NCBI GenBank assembly: GCA_020634755.1
Contig: JACKBC010000016.1
Location: 60,943 to 124,942, forward strand
Source: Caldilineaceae bacterium
Lineage (GTDB): Bacteria; Chloroflexota; Anaerolineae; Caldilineales; Caldilineaceae
Direction of reading: 5' to 3'
Length of the DNA stretch: 64,000 nt
Positions 41,818 through 48,454 of the stretch are shown here, in pieces; the first letter of the stretch is position 1, and each line of letters opens with the position of its first letter. Made by a program: the position numbers and the translations under genes. The notes under the pieces are model-generated. The model had not been told where the DNA came from. It did no database searches and saw only the letters and a list, made by a program, of their open reading frames with translations.

Positions 41818-42783
41818 ATGCCCAAACTAGTCATGCTGCCCCCGCAGAGCGCCAAGACGGTGCGGTGGGCGGGCGATCTGGTAAAAGAATTACCCCAATA
41901 TCAAGTCGCTTTGCCCGAGACCGATGAGGAAGCGCGCGCAGCCATTGTGGATGCCGATGCGGCATTTGGCGTGCTGCCAGCGGATGTGCTGGCGGCGGCG
42001 CAAAAGCTGCGCTGGCTGCAAAGCCCGGCCGCCGCGCCGCCCGCCGGCTACTATTACCCGGCGCTCATCACACACCCGGTGCAGGTATGTAACCTGCGCG
42101 GCGTCTACAACGATCACATTGCGCAGCACATTATGATGTACGTACTGGCGCTGGCGCGCGGCCTGCCCTATTACATGGATGCGCAACGCGCCCGCCGCTG
42201 GGATAAAGACGCGCGCAAGAGCGGCTATGTGGACTTGCAAGGGGCCACGGCGCTGATCATGGGGCTGGGCGGCATTGGTCACGAGACGGCGCGGCTCTGC
42301 AACGCCTTTGGCATGACGGTCATCGGCACCGACGCCCGCTGGGAGTATGAGACGCCCGGCGTAGAAACCCATCCACCGGCGGCGCTGGACAGCCTGCTGC
42401 CGCGGGCCGACTTTGTGATTGTCACCGTGCCGCACACGCCGGAAACCGAGGGCATGTGGAATGCGGCGCGCTTTGCCTGCATGAAGCCCAGCGCCTATTT
42501 TATCAACATTGGCCGCGGCCTCACCACCAAAATCGCTGATTTGACGGCGGCGCTAGAAGCGGGGCAGATCGCCGGCTGCGCGCTGGACGTGTACGAGGTG
42601 GAGCCCTTCCCAGCCGACGAAAAGCTGTGGACCCTGCCCAACGTGATCCTAACGCCGCACATTGCGGTCCACGAAGCGGCCAACATTGACGAACGCCAGT
42701 TTGCTGTCTTTCTAGAAAACGCCCGCCGCTTGGACGCGGGCGAATCGTTGATCAACGTAGTGGATAAGGCGAGTTGGTATTAG
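41818..42783 (+). CDS. D-2-hydroxyacid dehydrogenase family protein
   Basis: A 321-residue NAD(P)-dependent Rossmann enzyme. GLGGIGHETARLCNAFGMTV is the nucleotide-binding motif, FINIGRGLTTKIADL carries the catalytic Arg, ALDVYEVEPFP the Glu and NVILTPHIAVH the His of the relay. It reduces 2-keto acids or oxidises D-2-hydroxyacids, for example glyoxylate/hydroxypyruvate; the specificity loop is not readable. It sits inside the ABC operon between permease and ATPase genes, which suggests its substrate comes from the imported cargo. Before the ATG is CGAGAG, a weak ribosome site. A foldback/terminator element follows. Confidence 0.9.
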   Translation: MPKLVMLPPQSAKTVRWAGDLVKELPQYQVALPETDEEARAAIVDADAAFGVLPADVLAAAQKLRWLQSPAAAPPAGYYYPALITHPVQVCNLRGVYNDHIAQHIMMYVLALARGLPYYMDAQRARRWDKDARKSGYVDLQGATALIMGLGGIGHETARLCNAFGMTVIGTDARWEYETPGVETHPPAALDSLLPRADFVIVTVPHTPETEGMWNAARFACMKPSAYFINIGRGLTTKIADLTAALEAGQIAGCALDVYEVEPFPADEKLWTLPNVILTPHIAVHEAANIDERQFAVFLENARRLDAGESLINVVDKASWY

Positions 42784-42917
42784 AAGCCGTCTGAAAAGGT
42801 GGTTGAGGCGTGTCACATTCCGGGAAAGGGCCACGAAATTCTGGTCAAATCATCCGCAATCGGCCCTTTCCCGGAATGTTTTTGGATCCAATTGTGACTT
42901 TTCAAACAGCTTCTTAG
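42782..42917. mobile_element. 136-bp foldback element with internal terminator-like stem
   Basis: The outer arms AGAAGCCGTCTGAAAAG (42783) and CTTTTCAAACAGCTTCTT (ending 42917) are inverted with three mismatches. A perfect 17-bp inner stem CATTCCGGGAAAGGGCC (42816-42832) pairs with 42862-42878 and is followed by TTTTT. It could be a MITE that also ends or attenuates transcription between the dehydrogenase and the ATPase genes. Confidence 0.6.
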
Positions 42918-43005
42918 GATCCCCGCGCAGAAGTGGTCTGAGCGCCCAAGCACCGCTTGGGACGTCGAAGGCCACGTTTGCACAGGAACGTTTGGGGTTA
43001 ATGAT

Positions 43006-44073
43006 ATGACAGAGACCAGATTGCGCGACGCCATGCCAACAGCGATCGGCACGCCACCGGATGCGGTGGCGCCGATTCTACAAGTGCAGAACCTGCACAC
43101 CCACTTTTTCACTGGCGAAGGCATTGTCCACGCCGTGGATGGGGCCAGCTTTGCCGTACATCCGGGCAAAACGCTGGGTATTGTGGGGGAAAGCGGCTGC
43201 GGCAAAAGCGTGGCGGCCAAGTCGATTTTGCAGATTGTGGACAAGCCGGGCCGCATTGTAGACGGGGAGATTCTTTACACCTACACCGACAAAAGCGGAC
43301 GCTATCGGCATGAAAACATCCTGAGCCTGCCGTCGGATAGCCGCCAGATGAAGTCGATTCGCGGCGGCGAAATCTCCATGATTTTTCAGGAGCCCATGAG
43401 TTCGTTTAGCCCCATCCACAGTGTGGGCAATCAGCTCACTGAGACCATCCGCCTGCACACCGACATGGATCAGCGCACGGCGCGCGAAGCCGCCATCGAA
43501 TGGTTGAGCCGCGTGGGCATTCCCAACCCGGCCCGACGCGTTGAAGAATATCCATACCAAATGAGCGGTGGCCAATGCCAGCGCGCCATGATCGCCATGG
43601 CGCTGTCCACCAATCCGCGCATCTTGATCGCCGATGAGCCCACCACGGCGCTGGACGTAACCACGCAGGCGCAGATTCTGAACCTGCTGCAGCGGCTGCA
43701 AGCCGAACAGGGCATGGCCATGATCTTCATCACCCACGACCTGGGCGTGATTGCCGAAGTGGCCGATGAGGTGGCCGTTATGTATTTGGGGCGGGTGGTG
43801 GAGCGGGCGCCGGTGCAGGAGATCTTCCGCAACCCGCAGCATCCGTACACGCGGGCGCTACTCACGTCGATTCCCAGCATTGAGGCGCAACCGCGCCAAC
43901 GTCTACCCACCATCAGCGGCTCGATCCCACATCCGCAAAATCGGCCGCCGGGCTGCCCCTTTCACCCGCGCTGCCCGGAATATATGGCGGGCACGTGCGA
44001 ACAAAAAGAGCCACAACTGGCATCGGTAGGTACAAATCATGAAGTCAGTTGCTTCTTATATCCAGGTTGTTGA
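43006..44073 (+). CDS. ABC transporter ATP-binding protein, DppD/OppD type
   Basis: A 355-residue protein. Walker A GESGCGKS, the Q-loop FQEPMSSFSP, signature MSGGQCQR, Walker B ILIADEPTTALD and the switch His of FITHDLGV are all present. The C-terminal PGCPFHPRCPEYMAG is the extra Cys-containing domain of the oligopeptide ATPases, which binds a 4Fe-4S cluster in some members. It lies after the foldback element, so expression may depend on read-through or on its own promoter. It forms a heterodimer with the ATPase at 44233 to power the permeases at 39570 and 40575, and may also serve the ATPase-less system at 53-55 kb. Confidence 0.94.
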   Translation: MTETRLRDAMPTAIGTPPDAVAPILQVQNLHTHFFTGEGIVHAVDGASFAVHPGKTLGIVGESGCGKSVAAKSILQIVDKPGRIVDGEILYTYTDKSGRYRHENILSLPSDSRQMKSIRGGEISMIFQEPMSSFSPIHSVGNQLTETIRLHTDMDQRTAREAAIEWLSRVGIPNPARRVEEYPYQMSGGQCQRAMIAMALSTNPRILIADEPTTALDVTTQAQILNLLQRLQAEQGMAMIFITHDLGVIAEVADEVAVMYLGRVVERAPVQEIFRNPQHPYTRALLTSIPSIEAQPRQRLPTISGSIPHPQNRPPGCPFHPRCPEYMAGTCEQKEPQLASVGTNHEVSCFLYPGC

Positions 44074-44123
44074 GTTCGATTGTAGAACAAGCTTTTTGCA
44101 GATTTATAAATTAACACCGGCAG

Positions 44124-44156
44124 AGAAGTTCGACTTCTCGGAGAAGTCGAACTTCT
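44124..44156. repeat. Hairpin, family C copy 2
   Basis: A perfect 15-bp stem AGAAGTTCGACTTCT with its complement and a 3-base loop CGG. It is identical to the copy at 54437-54469 and lies in the 159-bp gap between the two ATPase genes. Confidence 0.75.
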
Positions 44157-44232
44157 GGGAGACCAGTACTATTTTGTTAATATACAATCAGCTTGTCCTA
44201 CATCTCCCAATTGACTTTTGAGGTCAGTCGCC

Positions 44233-45249
44233 ATGCAGGAAAATGTGGTTTTGCAGGTCAACAATTTAAAAAAATATTTCCCAGTGGAAAGCGGCTTTCT
44301 CAAGCGCCAGGTGGGCGAGGTGCGCGCCGTGGACGATGTCTCCTTTGCCATTGCCCAGGGCGAAACGGTGAGCCTGGTGGGCGAAAGCGGTTGCGGCAAA
44401 ACCACTACCTCGCGCTGCGTCATTCGCGCCATCCAGCCCACGGGCGGCGAAATTTTGTACCGCACCGAAGCGGGCAAGGTGGTAGACCTGGCCAAGCTCT
44501 CTATGAATGAGATCCGCCCGCTGCGCCGCGGTTTTCAGATGGTCTTTCAGGATCCGTTTTCGTCGCTGAACCCGCGCATGACCATCTTCGACATTGTAAG
44601 CGAGCCGCTGCGCGTCAATAACATTGGCAGCCGCGCCGAGCGCGAGGACCGCGTGGCCGAGCTGCTCAAATTGGTGGGACTGCGTGGTGAATATATGCAG
44701 CGCTTTCCGCACGCCTTTAGCGGCGGGCAACGCCAGCGCATTGGCATTGCGCGCGCCCTGGCCGCCAGCCCGCGCCTGATTGTGGCCGACGAGCCCGTAT
44801 CGGCATTGGATGTGTCGGTGCAGGCACAGGTGCTCAATTTGATGATGGATCTGCAGGACGAGCTGGGGCTAACTTACCTCTTTGTCTCCCACGACCTGAG
44901 CGTGGTGAACCAGATCAGCAATCGCGTCATCGTTATGTATGTGGGGCGCGTGGCCGAGATTGGTCCGCCCCAGGCGCTCTTCAAAGACCCCAAACACCCC
45001 TACACGGCGGCGCTCATCACGTCGCTCCCCAAGCCGGACCCCTTCAACCGCAGCGACCGCCAGATCCCCGAAGGCGAAGTGGCCAACCCGGCCAACCCGC
45101 CCAGCGGCTGCTACTTTCATCCCCGCTGCCCCTTTGCCATCGACCGCTGCCGCCAAGAGACGCCCGCCCTGGAGGAGATCGCCCCTGGCCGCGCGGTTAG
45201 CTGTCACCGGGCGCGGGAGTTGCAGTTGTTTGAGCAGGTAGAGGGATAG
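44233..45249 (+). CDS. ABC transporter ATP-binding protein, DppF/OppF type
   Basis: A 338-residue protein from the ATG at 44233, with GAGGT eight bases upstream; an upstream TTG is less likely. It has Walker A GESGCGKTT, Q-loop FQDPFSSLNPRM, signature FSGGQRQR and Walker B LIVADEPVSALD, then SGCYFHPRCPFAIDRC at the C-terminus. It is the second ATPase of the dimer. The downstream relic at 46355-46447 matches its last residues (PFNR..EG and RARDLQLF), so a diverged duplicate once stood there. It closes the ABC operon; a 201-bp foldback follows. Confidence 0.94.
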   Translation: MQENVVLQVNNLKKYFPVESGFLKRQVGEVRAVDDVSFAIAQGETVSLVGESGCGKTTTSRCVIRAIQPTGGEILYRTEAGKVVDLAKLSMNEIRPLRRGFQMVFQDPFSSLNPRMTIFDIVSEPLRVNNIGSRAEREDRVAELLKLVGLRGEYMQRFPHAFSGGQRQRIGIARALAASPRLIVADEPVSALDVSVQAQVLNLMMDLQDELGLTYLFVSHDLSVVNQISNRVIVMYVGRVAEIGPPQALFKDPKHPYTAALITSLPKPDPFNRSDRQIPEGEVANPANPPSGCYFHPRCPFAIDRCRQETPALEEIAPGRAVSCHRARELQLFEQVEG

Positions 45250-45268
45250 TTGGGTAGATTGAGCCACA

Positions 45269-45469
45269 TAAACTTAGGGGAAAGCGAACGGCGGTTGAGC
45301 GATGTCCTGAGTTCATCGAAGGGTAGGCTGCGGCCGTATGCAGCCGAATCGAAACCAGAGTGAGCGAGTCGACCCGTTTGGCTTCGGCGTGAGCTCAGTC
45401 GAACGGTTTCGATACGGCCCCCAACAGCAGGGTCTACTCAACCGGCGCTAGCCTGTTCTCTTAAGTTTA
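45269..45469. repeat. 201-bp foldback sequence
   Basis: The outer ends TAAACTTA (45269) and TAAGTTTA (45462) are inverted. Inside, GGTTGAG pairs with CTCAACC, and GAATCGAAACC with GGTTTCGATACGGC. The word pair GAGTTCATCGAA / AGCTCAGTCGAA also occurs. It is non-coding and separates the ABC operon from the cupin gene. Confidence 0.5.
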
Positions 45470-45496
45470 CACTTATAATATACAGAAAGAGTCAGC

Positions 45497-45832
45497 ATGA
45501 AAGTATATGGCAACGCCGCCGAAAATGTAGACTTCCCGGCTTGGATTTGTGGACACTGGAACGGCTCGCCGCTTGAAATTGGGATGGGATTGCGAACCGA
45601 AGTAGGCGAGAGTGAGGTGCGCCATCATCACCCATTCTGCGAGTACTTCATTGGCTTGGAAGGAACAGCGGAATTCGAGGTAGAGGGTTCTGTGGTCGTG
45701 TTACGTCCAGGGTTAGTTGTGATGTTTGAACCAGGTGAGCGGCATCAGCTAACGGCGGTTGATGAGGCGGGCGCACGTTGGATAGTGATTAAAGAACGCT
45801 CAAAGCCGGGCACGAAGTACATATTAGAATGA
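45497..45832 (+). CDS. Cupin-domain protein
   Basis: A 111-residue single-domain cupin. HHHPFCEYFIGLEGTAEFEV gives the first cupin motif (His, His, Glu), and FEPGERHQLTAV gives the second with its His, so all four usual metal ligands are available. Cupins of this size act as small isomerases, dioxygenases or sensor domains. The start has AAAGAG six bases upstream, and TATAAT at 45474-45479 could be its -10 box. It is followed 20 bp later by the HIT-family gene, probably in one transcript. The substrate is unknown. Confidence 0.87.
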   Translation: MKVYGNAAENVDFPAWICGHWNGSPLEIGMGLRTEVGESEVRHHHPFCEYFIGLEGTAEFEVEGSVVVLRPGLVVMFEPGERHQLTAVDEAGARWIVIKERSKPGTKYILE

Positions 45833-45852
45833 TATGAAGGGAGCATATATTC

Positions 45853-46323
45853 ATGGGTACATGGCCAGCCGATTATCAAGAACAGCTTTCCGGCACGAAC
45901 TGCATTTTGTGTGCCGAAGGGCGACCAGAGGAAAGCGGCGCACGTATCCGTTTCTACGCCAGCGCCACCGCAGATGGCTATTTGCACTCACACGGCGTGC
46001 AGCGTGGGTATTGCGTGGTTATCTGGCGCGGTCGGCATGTCGTGGAACCCACCGATTTATCCGACGCGGAAGCGGCCGCTTTTTGGCTCGACATGATACG
46101 CGTCAGCCGCGCCATGCAGGAGGTCTACCGCCCGCTGAAGATGAATTATCAGCTCCTGGGCAATCGGGTGGCCCATCTGCATTGGATCTTGGCGCCCCGC
46201 TTCCTTGACGATGTGGCGCCTGGTGATCCATTGCCAGGCTCGGGGTATCACGCGTTTCCCGAGGATGAGGTGCGACGGGATGTGGCGGCTTTGGGCGAGG
46301 CGCTGGTGCAGATGCATGAGTAG
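45853..46323 (+). CDS. HIT-family protein
   Basis: A 156-residue protein. GTNCILCAEGRPEESG carries a Cys pair typical of zinc-binding HIT proteins. The C-terminal half has MNYQLLGNRVAHLHWILAPR, where HLHWI is the HIT motif HxHxx with the last His replaced by Ile. HIT proteins with an HxHxH triad hydrolyse or transfer nucleotides; with the third His missing, catalysis may be altered. GAAGGGAG precedes the ATG by eight bases. It shares a likely operon with the cupin. The longer frame at 45834 in another register is a shadow. A decayed ATPase tail lies just behind. Confidence 0.85.
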   Translation: MGTWPADYQEQLSGTNCILCAEGRPEESGARIRFYASATADGYLHSHGVQRGYCVVIWRGRHVVEPTDLSDAEAAAFWLDMIRVSRAMQEVYRPLKMNYQLLGNRVAHLHWILAPRFLDDVAPGDPLPGSGYHAFPEDEVRRDVAALGEALVQMHE

Positions 46324-46354
46324 AACTACAGGGATGGCGGCACCGAGCATATAA

Positions 46355-46447
46355 CCGTTCAATCGCCGTGACAACCTGTTCTCTGAAGGCACGGTTAGCG
46401 GTTGTCGAGCGCGGGATTTGCAGTTGTTTGTACAGGTGGTGAGGTAG
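46355..46447 (+). pseudogene. Remnant of a DppF-type ATPase C-terminus
   Basis: In one frame from 46355 the DNA reads PFNRRDNLFSEG then TVSGCRARDLQLFVQVV and stops at TAG 46445-46447. The intact ATPase at 44233 ends with PFNRSDRQIPEGE and, after about 45 more residues, AVSCHRARELQLFEQVEG. So the two ends of that C-terminal domain are present here but the Cys-rich middle (SGCYFHPRCPF) is deleted. DNA-level similarity to 45196-45255 is also obvious. It is a relic of a duplicated transporter gene. Confidence 0.7.
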
Positions 46448-46579
46448 TTGGCCGAAATTGGTTCGATGAGTGTTCGTTAGCAAACAAATTGGTCGTTAAG
46501 GATAGTCACTTTGTCAAAAGTACACATCATTTTGCGATTGTAATCATTCCATGAATAAACTCATAAGTGGTGAAAACAA

Positions 46580-47419
46580 ATGAACGGTTCTTCAATCAAA
46601 TCATATAAGGAAGACGCAAGAAAGGCTGTCTTCATGGGAATCGAACACTACTCACATGTGGAAATTGTGTTTAGAGAAAACATGCAAAGGATTGATAGGC
46701 TCTATAAAGCTTATTCTGCTTTGTTTTTGCTGCTTGATCAGGGAAAATCTCATATTCTTGACCAATACGCGGAGGCGTATGCTGATACATTACGTGCAAT
46801 TGTTGTATTTACTCATTCGAGTCTAGAAACGTTATTACGGGAAATCATTCGTCTCCGATTAAAGGAACAGGCCGCTGATTCACCAGAAATTCTCGAGAAT
46901 ATTCAATTGCTCGGTGCTTCTAAATACAACCGACAAACTAGATTTAATTTGAAAGATTTGCACAACTATCGAGATAAAACAGTTCTACAGGTTATCAATG
47001 AATCAATTGATGAACATATTTCAAGACAAAGCTTTAGCTCTGAAGATGAAATCGTCGCCTCCTTGAAAAACGTAGGAATTTTGAAAGAACGCTTTCAGTC
47101 GAGACTACCTGTGTTAGCCGAAATGATAAAAAGAAGACACCGTATAGTACATGAAGCCGATCATGAAAATACTGTGGAAGGAGCGAAATTAACACTAATC
47201 TCTATTGACAAAATAAAAATCTGGGCAGTTACCACTCGCGATTTTTATTTCGATTTGATAACGTCAATCGCAACTTCCAAAGAATCGTTGCAAAAAATGA
47301 ATACTATTCTGCGGAAAGAGTTTTCTATTATCGATTTCCAGATTGATTCTGCCTTAGTAGAAGTTATGTTACAAGAGAAGTTTGATCATTGGAAGGAAGA
47401 TGATAATAATAATAGATAA
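46580..47419 (+). CDS. HEPN-domain protein (putative RNase)
   Basis: A 279-residue, helix-rich protein whose DNA is far more AT-rich than its neighbours, which suggests recent transfer. It starts with ATG 46580 preceded by weak GGTGAAAAC. The decisive motif is RRHRIVHEAD at about residues 185-194, an R-x4-H signature (Arg186, His191) of HEPN ribonuclease or RNA-binding domains. The remainder (AVVFTHSSLETLLREII, SRLPVLAEMIKRRHR) fits a RiboL-PSP/MAE-type HEPN bundle. HEPN proteins are toxins, abortive-infection effectors or parts of HEPN-MNT pairs. A nucleotidyltransferase fragment lies immediately downstream at 47501. Confidence 0.7.
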   Translation: MNGSSIKSYKEDARKAVFMGIEHYSHVEIVFRENMQRIDRLYKAYSALFLLLDQGKSHILDQYAEAYADTLRAIVVFTHSSLETLLREIIRLRLKEQAADSPEILENIQLLGASKYNRQTRFNLKDLHNYRDKTVLQVINESIDEHISRQSFSSEDEIVASLKNVGILKERFQSRLPVLAEMIKRRHRIVHEADHENTVEGAKLTLISIDKIKIWAVTTRDFYFDLITSIATSKESLQKMNTILRKEFSIIDFQIDSALVEVMLQEKFDHWKEDDNNNR

Positions 47420-47500
47420 ATCTAACATCTCGTAAATGGAAACCTGCAAGTACAGACAAGCTCGCAAGGATCCGCAGTAATTGGCCATGGCGAATCCCAA

Positions 47501-47671
47501 ATGAACGGAAACGCAGATCAAAACGATCCCATAATCAACGCAGCCATCCACCGGTGTACGCAAAGCGAATTGCTGACCAATATCGACTACGTCCTCGCCC
47601 TCACCGGCAGCCGCTCATTCGGCTATGCCACGCCATCCTCCGACTATGACTTTGAAACCCGTGTGAATTGA
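47501..47671 (+). pseudogene. Nucleotidyltransferase (Pol-beta superfamily) N-terminal fragment
   Basis: A 56-codon frame, ATG 47501 to TGA 47669-47671. It reads CTQSELLTNIDYVLALTGSR then SFGYATPSSDYDFETR. GSRSFG-x4-SSDYD is the catalytic GSxxxG...DxD signature of nucleotidyltransferases of the COG3541/RlaP type, where intact proteins have about 250-350 residues. The frame closes right after the DxD motif, so the protein would lack the rest of the catalytic domain. No ribosome site is visible. It is either a decayed gene or a remnant antitoxin partner for the HEPN protein upstream. Confidence 0.6.
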
Positions 47672-47683
47672 AAACCAACAACT

Positions 47684-48229
47684 ATGTTCAAAACTCACAT
47701 CATCGCCATAGAAACCGGCAACGAGCCGCACGCCATTCGCGCCGCCGCGGAGTGGTGGGGTGCGTCTGTCACAGTGACCTGGGTTGGCAATTCGGGCCAG
47801 ATTGTTGACTACCTATCCAGTGGGCCCGATCACGAGCTGATTATTATCTCAGGCCACGGTGATGAACGCGGGCTGTTGCTGCCCGAACTCGCTGCGGAGG
47901 TGGCGGATCTTTATCCGTACAACAAGGTAATCCAGCCGGCCGAATTTGGACGATTTTTGCAGCTGAGGGGCAATACAGTCATTAGCCTTGCCTGCCTTGG
48001 CGGAATATCGCAACTAGCCGACGCATTTCTCGCCGGTGGGGCCCGATACTATATTGGGCCAATTGATTATCCAGACGGCAGCGCAACCCTCATGTACGTT
48101 TTGGACTTTCTGTATAACCACATTTGCCACAGGCGTGATGTGATGGCGGCCCATCACATCGCGTCGAGCCATGAGGATGATCGGCAGCAGTTCAAACTGT
48201 ATACAATGCATCAAGGGGATGCGTTTTGA
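47684..48229 (+). CDS. Small caspase-like (CHAT/C25-type) protein
   Basis: A 181-residue protein, GC-rich again, starting 12 bp after the nucleotidyltransferase fragment. A Rossmann-like start (THIIAIETGNEPHAI) is followed by ELIIISGHGDERGLLLPEL with His58 and by TVISLACLGGISQLADAFL with Cys104. A His-Gly at the end of one strand and a Cys at the end of the next, with the later GARYYIGPIDYPDG loop, match the dyad layout of caspase-fold peptidases such as CHAT or C25/C13. The chain is short and lacks regulatory domains. I do not recognise a named family. Possible role: protease or scaffold in a defence or toxin module with the HEPN gene. Confidence 0.6.
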   Translation: MFKTHIIAIETGNEPHAIRAAAEWWGASVTVTWVGNSGQIVDYLSSGPDHELIIISGHGDERGLLLPELAAEVADLYPYNKVIQPAEFGRFLQLRGNTVISLACLGGISQLADAFLAGGARYYIGPIDYPDGSATLMYVLDFLYNHICHRRDVMAAHHIASSHEDDRQQFKLYTMHQGDAF

Positions 48230-48454
48230 TTCAACATGTGATGCCAAATGGACGAAAAAGTTCACCCTCGATGATTATTTTTGGGAAAACCCAATTGCTT
48301 GTTTAGCGCGCGCTCCTGCTCTACGGCGGTTGAGATGAAAGCTGCGCTTGGGCCAGAAGCAAAACCACCATTTTCATTCAAAGCTGAGTATAGTGATTTG
48401 TGGTAAAATGGCGGTGGCAAGCTAACAATATAGAACACAACACAAGGAGAAAAA

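Noticed and set aside
42782..42800. GCCGTCTGAA resembling the Neisseria DNA uptake word
   Set aside because: It is one arm of a local inverted repeat and not repeated in the window; an uptake sequence is not supported in this kind of genome.
45834..46208. Alternative frame of 124 codons at the HIT gene
   Set aside because: The other frame carries a Cys-pair and the HIT motif with a good ribosome site; this one is Arg/Leu-rich shadow.
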